Shown here in pieces: positions 1-12,415 of a DNA stretch of 64,000 nt. Positions within the stretch are counted from its first letter, which is position 1. Each line of letters starts with the position of its first letter. A program made the position numbers and the translations under genes. The stretch is from Ascaphus truei (Eukaryota > Chordata > Amphibia > Anura > Ascaphidae). The notes under the pieces were generated by a model. It was not told the origin of the DNA, made no database searches, and saw only the letters and a program-made list of their open reading frames with translations. The stretch covers positions 39,668,066 through 39,732,065 of the forward strand of contig CM071568.1 in the NCBI GenBank assembly GCA_036426205.1, read 5' to 3'.

Positions 1-489
1 AGCATATCAAGTCACTGGTGCATACACTAATGGCAAAGTAAACAGTACTACAAGTCTATTATATTGGCTTTTAATTTGATACTTAAGCTTGTATACTTCA
101 CTGCTTATCTCACATTAAGAATGAACTACAATAAATTTGTAAATATAATTTTATGTACTTCAGGGGTTAATTTGCAATTATTTTTTTAATTGCAATGACG
201 TTAAAAAGGATAGTCTGCAAAGTTGTGTTTGATTTGTAAGGAAACCGCAATTTAAAATCAAATGTGGACATTAGGAAATGGGCTATGTAAACAATAACAT
301 GGCTTAGTCTTTCAAAGGATAAAATATGCTAATTTTTCAATGCCACTTACATTTCAAATATCCCATACAACACACATCTGGATTGGTTAACATGAAGTAA
401 TGGTCAGTTTAACTGATAATGTCATATCTGGCTCTGGCAAGTATTTTATAGTTTTTTCAGTGGTAACTTAATCATATCTAGCAACAAAA
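1..489. other. No recognised feature, AT-rich
   Basis: I see no coding frame, tandem repeat or element boundary in this stretch. It is AT-rich intergenic-type sequence leading into a LINE tail. Confidence 0.5.
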
Positions 490-632
490 AACACTGGGGT
501 TTATTGTTTGCCTTCCTCTGGATCAATAAGTAAGTATAGATATAGGATAAAGTATCTGTTGTCTAAATTTAGCATAGGTTGAACTTGATGGACGTACGTC
601 TTATTTCAACCTCATCTACTATGTAACTATGT
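490..632 (+). mobile_element. 3' end of a CR1/L2-type LINE
   Basis: The stretch has the pattern of a vertebrate CR1/L2-group LINE 3' end: a TTTGCCTTCCTCTGGATCAA block, then TTGAACTTGATGGACG, then a short ATGTAACT-like tail ending at 632. Only the non-coding end is present, so it is a 5'-truncated copy. The next base starts an LTR, so the LTR probably inserted into the tail. The class is recalled from common vertebrate repeats, not searched. Confidence 0.55.
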
Positions 633-935
633 GTAGCCATGCATGTAAAATGGTCTGCAGTTGTTTTCCCTGCTGGCAGTAAACCAGGTAAGTTACAGGG
701 ATGCCAGCAGTAATCACAGAGGTTTGCCCTCACACCCTGGTGAGGTGCCCTATGTATGGGTGGGAGTGGCTACATGCTCTGATTCCACAGTTAGTGACAT
801 CAGAGCAGTGACAGTTCCTGAAGTATATAAGGCACAGCACTGCCCAAAGTTAGGTTGTTGCTGAGTTGTTGGAGTGCGTTGGGAAGGAAGGATCCACTAG
901 TGCAGTAACTAGTGGTCCATTTCTACATCAGACTT
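633..935 (+). mobile_element. Truncated LTR (U3/R part), same family as 32,890-37,918
   Basis: It begins TGTAGCCATGCA and aligns by eye with the reverse complement of about 33,400-33,721. Shared blocks are the CTCACACC..GGTGAGGTGCCCTATGTATGG stretch, the promoter block and the ending CTAGTGCAGTAACTAG. The 3' part is missing and a LINE begins soon after, so this is a remnant. Confidence 0.65.
824..830 (+). promoter_or_regulatory. TATA box of the LTR fragment
   Basis: TATATAA lies in the block AAGTATATAAGGCACA. The same block recurs in both LTRs of the complete element (minus strand, near 33,521-33,530 and 37,720-37,729). That conservation argues for a pol II core promoter of this family. Confidence 0.5.
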
Positions 936-1334
936 TATAGGAGCCACACTGTGTCCAGGCAAAATCTAAGTAGACCACATCAACTGCATTACCCTGGTCT
1001 AAACTGTTACTTACCTCCTCAAAGAAACAAATAAGGTTTGGTTGGCATGATCTATCCTTCATAAATCCATGCTGACTATTACTAATAATTTTGTTTTCCA
1101 TTAGGTATTCCTGAATATTATCCCGTACTGTATTAAACCTTCAAGTAGTTTCCCCACTATTGAAGTCAGGCTTACAGGTCTGTAATTTCCCGGTTGTGAT
1201 CTAGCTCCCTTTTTAAATATAGGCACCACATCAGCTTTACGCCAATCTTGTGGTACTGAGCCTGTGGAAATGGAGTCCTTGAATATTAAATGTTATGGTT
1301 TGACTATTACTGAGCTTAACTCCTTGAGAACTCT

Positions 1335-2094
1335 CAGATGTACAGACCAAACAAACGCAATCTGCTGCTCACCTAATACAATAAAGTTAGAATCAGTGAA
1401 TGTAGAAAAAAGTGGTGGAGCATCAGGGATGAAACCTGACTAGAACCTATTATGAATGTTCGCTCAGTCCATTTTATTCTCATGGATACATGATATTTTG
1501 AAGCGATAAGATTTATTATACACATGAAAAGTAACACACCCTGTGCAGGACTGGTGAGTATCCGCAGCTGGCTGGGCTTCCGTCGTCATGCACTGAGGCG
1601 ATCATCCCTCTGTACCTTCTTACCTCTATCTTGCTTTCAGCAGTACTCCATATTCATCGCTCCACATGATGTTGAGTGGTTTGGATGTTTCATGGACACA
1701 ATATTGATTCTGCTTATTATAGTTAGCAGTGCAGGGTCTCTTTATCACACTGGCTGCCAACACTTGGGGCAATCACCAGGACAGTGACTGTATAGTCCTT
1801 TATACATATCCATATACCAACCACTCAGCAGGTCTGGTTTCACCAAGGGGATTTTATTTACATTACATTTTAACCCTCATTGTGTCTGCTATTTCTTAAG
1901 CATTTATGTTAATAAAATGTTATTCTTTTTTTCAATTAGTGTGGTCTTTTGGGACCACTTTAGTCCTTAGTCGTTTTTGATGTTTTGAGTATTACACTCG
2001 ACAGTCATACACTGTCAATAATACAATACAGAGGTTGAGTGCATCAACATAGGGATTCTTTCTGTGTGCACCCCAAGGGGTTTCACAAAGTGTT
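1335..2094. mobile_element. Unidentified 760-bp insertion with 8-bp target duplication
   Basis: The LINE sequence is interrupted exactly here. The host octamer AGAACTCT is present on both sides (1,327-1,334 and 2,095-2,102), and the second LINE copy runs straight through the site. An 8-bp duplication fits hAT-type transposition, but I see no matching terminal inverted repeats, so the family is unknown. A small frame inside (1,524-1,787) has no recognisable domain. Confidence 0.55.
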
Positions 2095-2136
2095 AGAACT
2101 CTTGGATGTATGCCATCGGGCCAGGTACCTTATTTA

Positions 2137-2457
2137 CAGGCATACCCCGCTTTAAGGACACTCACTTTAAGTACACTCGCGAGTAAGTACATATCGCCCA
2201 ATAGGCAAACGGCAGCTCACGCATGCGCCTGTCATCACGTCCTGAACAGCAATACCTGTACCGAAGCTGTGCGCAAGCGGGGAGACTATAGAGCCTGTTA
2301 CAAATGCGTTATTTACATCAGTTAAGCACGTATATAACGATTGCAGTACAGTACATGCTTCGGTAAGTGGGGAAAAGGTAGTGCTTCACTTCAAGTACAT
2401 TTTCGCTTTACATACATGCTCCGGTCCCATTGCGTACGTTAATGCGGGGTATGCCTG
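2137..2457. mobile_element. Tigger/pogo-like MITE, 321 bp, TA target site
   Basis: The ends are perfect inverted repeats: CAGGCATACCCCGC at the left, with its reverse complement at the right. The element is flanked by TA on each side (2,135-2,136 and 2,458-2,459). The start resembles the Tigger terminal repeat of Tc1/mariner-superfamily elements. It holds no transposase, so it is non-autonomous. It sits inside the LINE and is therefore younger than it. Confidence 0.8.
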
Positions 2458-3108
2458 TATTTACATTTTTGCAAGCTGCTTATGAACTTCTTCCTCAGTA
2501 AACCAATTGTTCATTAAGATGGAGGTTGTGGCTTCCTCCTGCGGCACTACTATTGCAATTGATTCTTCCCTGGTAAACAGAGGCAAAGAATGTGTTTAAT
2601 ACCTCTGCTTTTTCCTTATCTCTAATAATCTGCCTGCCCATCTCACACTGAAAAGGGTCCTATATTTTCTTTTCTGATTTTTTTGTTATTAAGGTACTTA
2701 AAGAACATTTTAGGGTTGGTATTTCTATTGCAATCCTTTTTTCATTATCCATTTTTGCTCATTTGATTGCCCTTTTGCAATTTTTGTTACATTCCTTATA
2801 ATTCTGACATGATGCCTCTGTCCCTTCTGACTTCAAGAATCTAAACGCCTTCCTCTTCTTGTCCATTTCCTCCCCTACCTGTTTATTTAGCCACATTGGT
2901 TTAGACTTGTTTCTTTTATACTTTTTACACAAGGGTATACACTGATAAGTTGCTTTTCTAACAATGTTTTAAAGACTGCCATTTATCTTCTACATTTTTC
3001 CCTGCAAAAACATCATCCCAATGTTTTACTTGTAGATTAGTCCTCAGTTTATTAAAATCTGCCTTTCTAAAGTTTAAGGTATTTGTTGAACCCAAGTAAT
3101 CTGTTTTT

Positions 3109-3432
3109 TTAATAATTTATTTCAAATGAGACCATGTTATGATCACTGCTACCCAAATGTTCAAGGACTTGAATATTTGGTATTACTTCTACATTGTTTG
3201 ATATTACCAAATCCAGTATTGCCCCTCTCCTGGTTGGTTCCTCAATAATTTGGGTCATATAATTGTCTTTAAGCACCCCCAAAACTCTGTTTCCTTTTGT
3301 TGTAATGTTAATCTCATTGCCCCAGTCTATGTCTGGATAGTTAAAATCACCCATTATGCAAACATGACCAAGTTTTGATGCCTTCTCCATTTGCAAAAGT
3401 ATTTTAGCTTCCTCAATCTCACCGATATTTGA
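3109..3432 (-). pseudogene. LINE endonuclease fragment
   Basis: The minus-strand translation holds the exonuclease-endonuclease-phosphatase signature of CR1-group LINEs: a MGDFN block with the catalytic Asp-Asn, a middle ILDLVISN block and the C-terminal SDHNMV block with the catalytic Asp-His. The N-terminal Asn and Glu motifs are missing or lie beyond the truncation. The domain would nick target DNA to prime reverse transcription. The frame begins in non-LINE sequence near 3,480, so the start seen there is not biological. Confidence 0.75.
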
Positions 3433-3481
3433 TGGTTTAAAGCATATCCCTACAAACATTTGAGTAACAACCACTAAGGTG

Positions 3482-3745
3482 ATTAAGGGGTTACTGGTGT
3501 TTTTAATAGAGTGCATGAAGGGTGTACTGTAGTTGCCCCGCAGGAGATTAGGCCTCCTGGCAGGGTAGCAGGATGGGTTAACCCCTTCATTACCTTAGTG
3601 CTTGGCCCGCAACCTTCTTGGTAGACCAAACCACCCGCCCTGGGGCCATTACCTCCTTCACTCACCCGCTCTACCCCCAAGAAACCAGGTACTTTGGTTT
3701 AACCCCTTCATTACCTTAGCGGCTAGCTGCTAAGGTAATAAAGCT
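3482..3745. repeat. Interspersed repeat with TTAACCCCTTCATTACCTTAG blocks
   Basis: An AACCCCTTCATTACCTTAG block occurs twice in direct orientation, near 3,580 and 3,702. It is followed by a partly palindromic CTTAGCGGCTAGCTGCTAAGG. This looks like a short dispersed repeat. No protein or ends could be assigned. Confidence 0.35.
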
Positions 3746-6700
3746 GCTCTTATTTTATGTTAATTACATAATATTGAAGTAGGGGGTCTCCGGAGTTGAA
3801 CCACATTCAATTTAGCCACGGGGACCCTCTGCTTCCTGAGTTACAGGCTCCGGAAGCAGAAGCGGTATGGAGTGCCGGTCTCTCCATGCATGTTTAATTC
3901 TCCCACGTCACGGTGCAGGTTACAGGGACATTTAAACGCGCAGAAGATACTGGGACCCCTAACCGGGCATGTAACTCGGGAAGCATGGCGTCCCCGGGCT
4001 TAAATTAATGTGATTCTGCTCCGAAGACCCGGTACATCAATTCTATGTTAGTAAAATAAAATAAAGGCCGTGCGATCGTCTGTTTGAGGTGCGCAGAGAA
4101 AGTGATTGATTCTATCTACTCTTACTGCGCATCTCTTAAAGACTGATGTGATCTGCTGGGACTCACACAGCGGGAGTTCCATTCAGAAACTGGGACCCCT
4201 TCTGTGTTAATCTTGATCAGTCTAGTCACAGGGATTCCGCACATACCCGCGTGCTAGGACAGAACCATTGATGGAATCTGCACCGGCTGAGCAACTAACC
4301 ATCACGCTACATATATGTCTACTTTTGAGTACCAGGTTGCAGAATTCACCTTCCTCAACTTTTTTTTTAATTAGTTTTTTTTCTGCGGTTCTTAATTTTT
4401 CTCATATTATACCATAGTTTTTAATGAAGGTATGGCACCCAAAACATTGTCACTTCCTGTTTCGCAACCCTGGACTGAAAGGTAATAAAGATTTGCTGAA
4501 TTAAGCAACAAGTGTGGCGGTTACAACTTCTTTTTAGGGAAAGGCACACACCGGAGAATGAGATAATGAAGTATGATAAACTATGTAAGCATGTAAGTAT
4601 TGCAGGCAAAAATTGTGCTTTTTTAGCACCCTTTTTAGTATACTGTAGGGCTTCCGGAAAGCTGCCTGTATAAATTGTTAGAGCTTGAAGCTCATTTTGT
4701 TCAAAAGGGGCTGTGATCTACCCTAGCAGATTAAGGTTTTTGAAGACTCTTTACCAAAGGGTTAATTTATATTAGTTTTGCAGTTACTTATGAATAATAA
4801 CTAAACAATTGGGCTTTATCATTCGATTTAATGAAGCTCCCTGACTTTAAATTAACTTAACAAGACTCATAAATCGGGGCATATGGCACTATATCTACTT
4901 CTGCACTAAGCAGAATGAATCATCCTTGGTTATGATATACTTCACATACTATGTTTCAGGGTTCTTCCATGGTTATCTACGTTGCACTGCTTATATGTTA
5001 ACTTCTGCTGCATGGGAAAGCAAAGATGAAATGGGACTGTCTCAGTTGCAAGAGATAATTTGCCACTACCTCAACATGACTGGGGTAGATCCAATGAGCC
5101 CCTACTGCCAAAAAAGACAACTGGAGGAATACCGGAGGAATAAAGCCACTGCTTTTATTGATGACACAACATATTTTTAAACCCAACTCAGACCCAGCAT
5201 TGCTGTGGCCATAGTGGCTGTCGGACAACCGACACAGTAACTGTACAGCGTCTTCCACCAAGGATGATGCTTCCGAACACCTGAAGCCACGAGACCCCAT
5301 GGCAATGATTTTAAATGTTGACACCATGGTAATTGTTTGCTGACTTTAAACCTGCAGTCCCCGCAAACACCAATTACTGACAGGGTAATATTCCCAAACC
5401 TGACACTTAAGCCCTGTCTGAACCATAAACAACCGCCCCACACAGCTGTGACAAACATATTTCCACTCTCCACATCATTGTTTTTTTCATCTGAATGTTT
5501 GTATATATTCATTTTTATTATTATATAAAAGCCCAGTCCCCTGGGACTACTGATTCCCTGGCCTTATAACCCTGTAAGTCCCATTTAGTAAGTGGGCAGT
5601 GTTAGCAGTAGACTATGCTGGATATGTTACATTGTTCAGTGTGCATGTTCAATAACGTTCAGGGTTAGCCTGCTATGGTAAGGGGGGGTCTATGATAGTG
5701 TGTAGGCCGGCTTATTAGCCACTCCCCAAGGAAGGAGGGTTTTTTCCCCTCTATAGTATAGAGTAGGGTTAGTGAGAGTAGTTGTTCTGGGATAGACTTC
5801 AGTGTGTGCAGACATAGAAGAGAGCCACTCCCCAGAGGGAGCAGGCTTAGGCCTTGCCCCATGAGGGGGTAAGGTATCTACAAAGAGAGAGATAGTAAAG
5901 GCCTATGTCTGGGTACTGCATCAGGGACTGTGACATGTTATACCACTCTGGTATGAGCCCACAGCCACAGCATACACCAGTAGCAACACCATCTCCCATA
6001 GGGTGAGGGAATGAGGGCTACATATATATTAATAATATATATTAAATAAACGAACAAACTTAATTCAAAACACAAAAACACACAAAACAACCATGGTAAA
6101 TAAGGGAGGGTGGATGGACCTGCTTCACATGAGCCATGAGGTGAGTGGCCCTTCCTCTTCCTCCCTAGCCCCAAATTTCCCCCAACAACCCCCCCCGACC
6201 TAATACCCCTACACCCATTACATGGGCCAATGCCCAGTGGGAGCCGGCCCATCCCGTTATGTTTGCCGCAGCCTTAGTTGTTTGGAGCTATTCTTTAGGT
6301 AACATACAACTGATAAGTTAAGAAATAGACTCTCCAAACAACTATGTAGGATATTGCTTACCAATATTTTCCTATAAATATTCACTTTGATGAAGCACAT
6401 CGATGTAAATGAGATGCATTGTTTTGGTTAAAATGGCTTTGTTTTACCTGGAACAAATATGAAGTTAGCTCTTTCAGGATAATAATGTGCACTTCTGAAG
6501 AAGAAACCTGTGAGGTTTCAGAAGCTCTGTACATTTGTATTTTATCTACATAAGAAGGATTCTTATGTTTTTATGTTCCCGGGTCTGTTTAAGGGTGTCA
6601 CGCAACCCACAATGCCTGCAATAAATCTATCACTACACCTCTCCATTAGATACTAGAACGTTGAATGACTTTTGTGGAAGTCATTTGTGCCACACAGGCT

Positions 6701-8114
6701 GTATTTTATTCTTATAATACTGTACATCCAAAAGTGGGCTTTAGTTTTATGGCTTTATGTGTATCTTAGTTATATTCTTAACGATATCATCTCATCACTA
6801 AATATTGCTCTACCCAAAGTAAATTTAGGGATAGACAGCAGCTTGCAATGTGTGGTCATTAGCTCTCCTTAGAAACTGAGGGAAAAAAACAACAGAATAA
6901 AGAGGTTTTGATAACATTCCAATATGCTTAAAACTTTCTATTGACTGGAGGATTATTCTGTTACTAAGCTAAACTCCGAGACAACAAATACAAATAATTG
7001 CTTTCATACTACCAAAAAGATCTTCAGAGGATTTAAAAAAAAAAAAACGTTTCATGGCATGTGGAAATAAAAGCAAGCACATTCCCTTTATAATTATTTG
7101 ATAATCATCCTTAATATTTAATAATTAATCATCCTTAATGTTTCAGCCATTGAAATAAAGAAAATAAAAAAATGAAGCTCTGTAGAGGTTCATCTCCACT
7201 ATATCCTCTATAAGTAGACGCAAATAGTAAGAGATGCAAATAGTAAGGGCTGCAAATACCTATGTATTTTATAGAGATATAACTGCTATTGATTGTAAAT
7301 TGCAGTTTTGGTGAATGACCATTACTGATGAATAATGACTGTCACACTTTACTGAATAGATAACTCGGTACCAGAATTAACTTTCCCTCTGAAGAAATGA
7401 CATAGTCATGAAAGTGTCAGGGAAAGTTGAGTGCTTTCCGAGGTCGCTATGCTCCGAAGGTGATATATGTAGAAATAATTAACTGAACAAAGTTTCAACT
7501 TCTTCCAAAAATGTAATGAATATAAGTGCATCGTTTTAAATAACCGTACATCAAAAAAGAAAAATTAAAACATGACATTAATGCAATGTAATAAATCTCC
7601 CTCAAATGTGACAAAAATGTAGAAATTCACATAGACAAGAAAATGTTTGTAGGGATATTTGATTTGGCCTTGCATACCCATGATAGAGGATTAGGTTTTA
7701 GGAAGATCACAGGGAGAGTGCAGATGGAGGAGAAAAGAGAGGGAGGTGGTGTGTGCAATTGTAGAGAGAAAAAGAACAGGTACAGTATGAGGACATTTAT
7801 ATATGTTGTTCTTACTGACACATTTGGGTGCTCTAAAGTTTTAAAAAAGTGTACATTAATTTGTGAAAATATTAGTGACACGAAGTATTCCAAATACTGT
7901 ATTAAATCTTTCTAATGCCTTTTATAAACGGTTACATTATTTGAATGTCATATTTGTAATAAGGTCCCTTTGTTAGATTTGCATTCGGCTACAGCCATTA
8001 AGTAGTTAACTCCTTATTTGAGAAAGACCTAAATGGTAGCTAATGTCAAAGTAAACTACTTAGCCTCATAAAATATGCTGATTTGTTGTTAGTTGTGATA
8101 GCTTTTTGGGGGGC
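3746..8114. other. No gene seen; scattered repeat debris
   Basis: Short frames here (for example 4,926-5,180 and 5,938-6,252) lack domains and are no longer than chance. The part at 3,780-4,270 is more GC-rich and looks like old repeat. A decayed stem motif with CTGAAGAAG lies at 6,494. Nothing else was recognised. Confidence 0.5.
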
Positions 8115-8728
8115 TGTAACAGGGCCTCAACCCCTGTCTAAAATGTCTCAACTCCTGTCTAAAAGGGCTTCAAAAGAAAGCCTGTATTGGTCTGAGAAAT
8201 CCAGAAGGGAACTGATTAATTGCAGCTAGAGACCATTAACTAGTCTCCACCTGGCTCACCAGACAGGTAGAAAAGCCTCCTGCCTGAACTGCAGGAGATC
8301 TCCTGAGCACAGAGTAACTGCGTTGCTAGAAGAGATTCCCAGGAACACAAGTGGTCTTGAGCACAAGACTGTGCTGCCAGCAATATCCCCAAGAACCAGA
8401 CCTCTACTCCATGGTACAGCAGACACTGGAACCCGTCAGAGGGTGGCCCCCAACAGACACCTACCTAGAGACTGGCATAAAGGGCCCACTGATTACAGGT
8501 ACCTCTTTGGACTTTGGGGCCATAGGTTGGAAAGAGGCCTATCCTCCCAGCCCTGCAGTTAGGGACTGGGAAAGTGAGTTAGCCCTTACAAAGGGATAGG
8601 ATGTTTATTCACTTGTGTGCTTCCTTAAACTGTATTGTTTAAAGCTAGTGGCTGAATAAAAGCCATGGTTTATTTTCCCCAAATACCTGTATGTCTCCCT
8701 AGTTATATCTCTGCACATGTCTCTTACA
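8115..8728 (+). mobile_element. Solo LTR, family shared with 30,049-30,500
   Basis: It runs from TGTAACAGGG to CTCTTACA, that is TGTA...TACA ends of 614 bp, with a polyadenylation signal near the end. The reverse complement of its 3' half matches 30,104-30,270 (blocks CCCTTACAAAGGG, ACTGGGAAAGT, TTTGGGG). Flanking tetramers GGGC and GGTG do not match, so a clean target duplication is not preserved. Frames inside are incidental. Confidence 0.6.
8655..8660 (+). terminator. LTR polyadenylation signal AATAAA
   Basis: AATAAA lies 68 bases before the LTR end, inside the block shared with the other copy of this LTR family. It would mark the R/U5 boundary region. Confidence 0.5.
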
Positions 8729-9693
8729 GGTGCCAACATTAGAGTTCATGTTACTGAAGAAGAAACCAATGAGGTTTTGAAAGTTTTATATACTTTCATG
8801 TCATCTATGAAGAACTCCCTTAAAAGCTATCGCAACCTACAACATATCTGCTTTTCTTGAGGATAAATATGGCTACTAGGACTCTGAGCTAACGTAACAT
8901 GCCAGTACACTCTGTCACACTTTTTTTGTACATATTCGAATGCTGTGCAATTTTAAGTTGCCGTAACAGAAGGAAAACCAATATGTTATGAGAGGCTTCC
9001 TTTGTATGACAGTTTGTTTTACTTCTGGTTCCAGCCAAGACTAACAAATTGTGCATTAGAAGTGGATAGATACTCAATAGACTAGAGTCACTAGACCATT
9101 GTACCACTTTAGGGGTTTAAGAACATCAGAAAATGTGTTAATAAAATTATTAAATCTAAATGCACTAAAATTTAAGGTAACAGAAAAATGTAGTCGATAT
9201 ATTTCAGAGATATTTTTTAGACAGTGTCTAAGTGTATAAAAACAACTTTATCTTTTGATGAGATGTACCAACTGGAAGTTAAAGCATGGGCAGGGTGGAT
9301 TGTTTGCAAATGTAATGTTGAAATAATGGCAACGCTACTGAAACGCAAGTCTTTACTAATATTTCATAATAGCCACGATTAGCATGTCAACAGTGTAAAT
9401 CTTTTGTTCTTGAGCTATATTAAAAATGTTTATCAGTTGTGGAGACATTTTTATATACAGAAAAATTCAATTTTAATCTTAATAGGGAACAGCCACAGAT
9501 TCATAAATTTTAAACTAGCCTAATTATTTTTTATTCACTAAATGTATAGCCTTTTATAATCTTCTCTCTATGATAAATACTTTTTCAACCTATTCATCAA
9601 AATCTGACATCTTAAACCCAGTACAGAATGTATACAAATAAAATGGGCCTTAAATCTTACATGTAATGGCAAAAAATTACATTGTCAGATAAA
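8729..9693. other. No recognised feature
   Basis: AT-rich sequence. A decayed CTGAAGAAG stem motif lies at about 8,754. Short frames here show no domain. Confidence 0.45.
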
Positions 9694-10468
9694 TGCAAAA
9701 CCCTCAAGGTGTAGTATTGGATTCCATTTAAGGATATATACAAGGGGTAATGAGTGCACATACAAAAAAAGAACATCATTAAAAGCATGTAGGTATAAAA
9801 ACTATAAACGTAGACATCAGGGTAAGTCCTCACGCTGACATCCAGACTTGTGACAGGCAGGCAAACTTGTAGCCACCACTGAGGGAACACTGAATCTAGC
9901 GCAGATAATCCAAGTCCCCGTGGAGCAGACTCTCCCAATGACACTCAGCCAGGGTTAGCAGAGACACTGGACAAGTGGATAAACCAGTCACTGTGGTGTT
10001 TTAGCATAGTATAACCATCCAACAAAACGTAGCACACAGGGCTGTGCCCTTTGCCAGCAAAGCCCAGTCCTTTGTGCTGAGCCCTCTGTAGGGTATATCA
10101 TTTTGTGGACTGTCAGCAAGCCCTTGTAGGTAAAGGGAGTGGGGTTTGCAAACCCATCAGCCTCACAGAGAGTACAGTTAGAAACCGTGTCAGCAAGCAG
10201 ACCTGGTTACAGGGTTTCCTTCCCAGAATCCTGGGACTCTGAGTTAGGAGGTTCGGTGTCTCTGCTAACCCTGGTTTAGTGTCATTGTGAGAGTCTGCTC
10301 CACAGGACTGGGACTCTATGCATCGGATTCAGTGTTCCCTCAGTGGTGACTACTACGTTTATGGTTTATACCTATATGCTTTTAATGATCTCTTTTTGTA
10401 TGTGCACACATTACCCCCCTTTATATATCCATAAATTAAATCCAATACTACACCATGAGAGTTTTGCA
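9694..10468. repeat. Fold-back element, arms about 274 and 213 bp
   Basis: The segment 9,694-9,967 is the imperfect reverse complement of 10,256-10,468. Matching landmarks are TGCAAAACCCTCAAGGTGTAG against CTACACCATGAGAGTTTTGCA at the outer ends, and GGGTTAGCAGAGACAC against GTGTCTCTGCTAACCC at the inner ends. The right arm lacks several blocks. The 288-bp centre has no gene. The frame at 9,657-9,944 lies in an arm and is not a gene. Confidence 0.75.
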
Positions 10469-11395
10469 CTTTTCTTTCCTTTTTTTCTCCCCACTTATAA
10501 CATAATTTCTTGAGGAATCCATATGCATTCCCCTTCATTACCTACCACATATCTTTGAGGCACCCTACTTCTATGCGTTTCTTTACTGCTTATGAGGGGG
10601 GGAGTAGAATAGATATAAGGGATGGAATAGGAGGCATGGGATAGACAAAAATGGTTATGGTGGGTGAAAAGCATAGGGCCAGGGTTTACGAGAGATGACA
10701 AGGAAGCAGAGGAGAGAAGGGTGAAAGAGTGTGGGGGAAAGGAGAAGAATATAAGGAGAAAGGCTGGATCCAGAAAATAATGCAGTGGATACAAAAGGGT
10801 GGTAAACAAGGATAAAGATAGGGAGCAAGGGTTAATGAGTTAAAAGGCTTTGAAATTAGGGTTGTTAAATAGAAAGAAAAAACTAGTTAAAGCTGCAGAC
10901 CAAACAATATCCTACATGTTTTTTTAAATGAATCAGTTCTGAACTATGAGAAAATACTTGTAGCATTTAAAAAAAAAATAACCTCTGTATACATTTTTAA
11001 TGTATTATAATGTAACAAGCATTTTTTTTTCTATAGCAACCATTTACAAAGTCACATCCCCTTCCTCTTCTGAAACAGGCTCAGGCACACCCTTTTTGAG
11101 CTCTGCCCTCTCTGTTGTAGTGCATCAATTGTATCTAGTGACTGCCTGGTCACATGAACTTTGCATTTTTAGTCCTCTTCTGCTGCACCGACAGCCATTT
11201 AGGAAACCGCCGAGCTGAATATTCGCTGATCGATTACAGGAGAACGGATCGATTGGCAACTTATCTATATACTTATCATTGTGTGGATTGTATTGATGCA
11301 CATATTAAAGCGGGGGGTAGTAAATGAAATAAAAACGGAAGCTTGGACTGCTGCTTTAAAGTAACATTCAGAGGGAAGGAGGAAGGAGGAAGGGG
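10469..11395. other. No recognised feature
   Basis: Purine-rich, with runs such as GAGGGGGGAG near 10,590. No element boundary or coding domain was seen. Confidence 0.4.
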
Positions 11396-11404
11396 AGAGA
11401 GAGG

Positions 11405-11466
<62 letters not shown>
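11396..11466. repeat. (GA)n microsatellite
   Basis: An almost pure GA dinucleotide run, preceded by GGAAGGAGG-type purine sequence. Leu-Ser-repeat frames read across it on the minus strand and are artefacts of the repeat. Confidence 0.9.
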
Positions 11467-11468
<2 letters not shown>

Positions 11469-12415
11469 CAGTGACCCAGTGAGAATTTCATGTCTCTGGG
11501 CCATGGAGTGGCCTATGTATCTTGGCTTCGGGACACCTGATATCCAGAGAAAAAGAGATTGAAGGTGTGCGGTTTCTGTCATAAGCCCTTGAAATCACTG
11601 GGCTAGAGACCGCACTAGAGTCTGTACAGTCCCAATCATGCATTTAAAGCCTCCTGCACTGAAAATAATGACAGAGGAATGCAAGATTAATACACAGGCG
11701 TTTAAATGTAATAGTCTGCTATCAAAACATTTGATACATTCTTTTACAAGCGAGTGCTATCCTGCAAATGGCCATCAGGAACAATCTCAAATAAATTGAG
11801 TCATATTTACCTAATATTATGGTTTCCCAACAAAGAATCGAGAACATTTATTCATGTCTTTTTCAAGTTGCCTAGATATGCTGTAATTAAAAACAGTATT
11901 AAAAGAAAGAGAAAAAAAAGGCTAAATCTTACTTCGCATGACATCTACAGTGTTCAGTATAATGTAGTACAGCAAAGAGGAACAATCAGTACTTATAACC
12001 ATTTTGCTGTCAGAGGGCCCAGCAGCACATACGAATAAAACGAAGGTACAATTTCTTCACAAAATGTTCCTCAGTAAAGTATACAAAGAAAACAATAGAA
12101 CTTCACTCATATTAAATCGAACACAGAAATTAACACTTAAACAGCAGCTCTTCATTTGCCTCAGCTGTTCCTTTTGATTATTGTATGTGTGGTTGAATCA
12201 TATGTCAGCAATCCTCCTGCAGCCCCACTCATTCACATGGGGTACACTCCAGGAATACTATCTCTGAATTCTCTCTTTCTTATTGTGTCGTTTCAAGGGC
12301 TTTACCATAAACTGGAATTCGGCCAGGAGCCGGGCATTGTAAGTGCAATAAAAATCAACAGGCCGCCAAGAACTGTTCTTTTAAAAAATAACCAGTATTT
12401 ATTATCAATCCAACA

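Larger units (their letters stand above)
958..3481 (-). mobile_element. CR1-like LINE, copy 1, interrupted
   Basis: Read on the minus strand the order is apurinic endonuclease (from about 3,430), a charged linker, then the start of the reverse transcriptase (1,332 to 958). It aligns with the second copy at 26,815-28,156. Two later insertions split it: 1,335-2,094 and the MITE at 2,137-2,457. Both ends are truncated and frameshifts are frequent, so it is a dead copy. The palm of the polymerase is absent, because the match stops before the catalytic Asp-Asp box. Confidence 0.8.

Noticed and set aside
4926..5327. Small opposing frames (84 and 109 residues)
   Set aside because: No domain, no second copy, and length within chance for this base composition.
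11265..11582. Leu-Ser repeat protein
   Set aside because: Pure translation of the (GA)n microsatellite.
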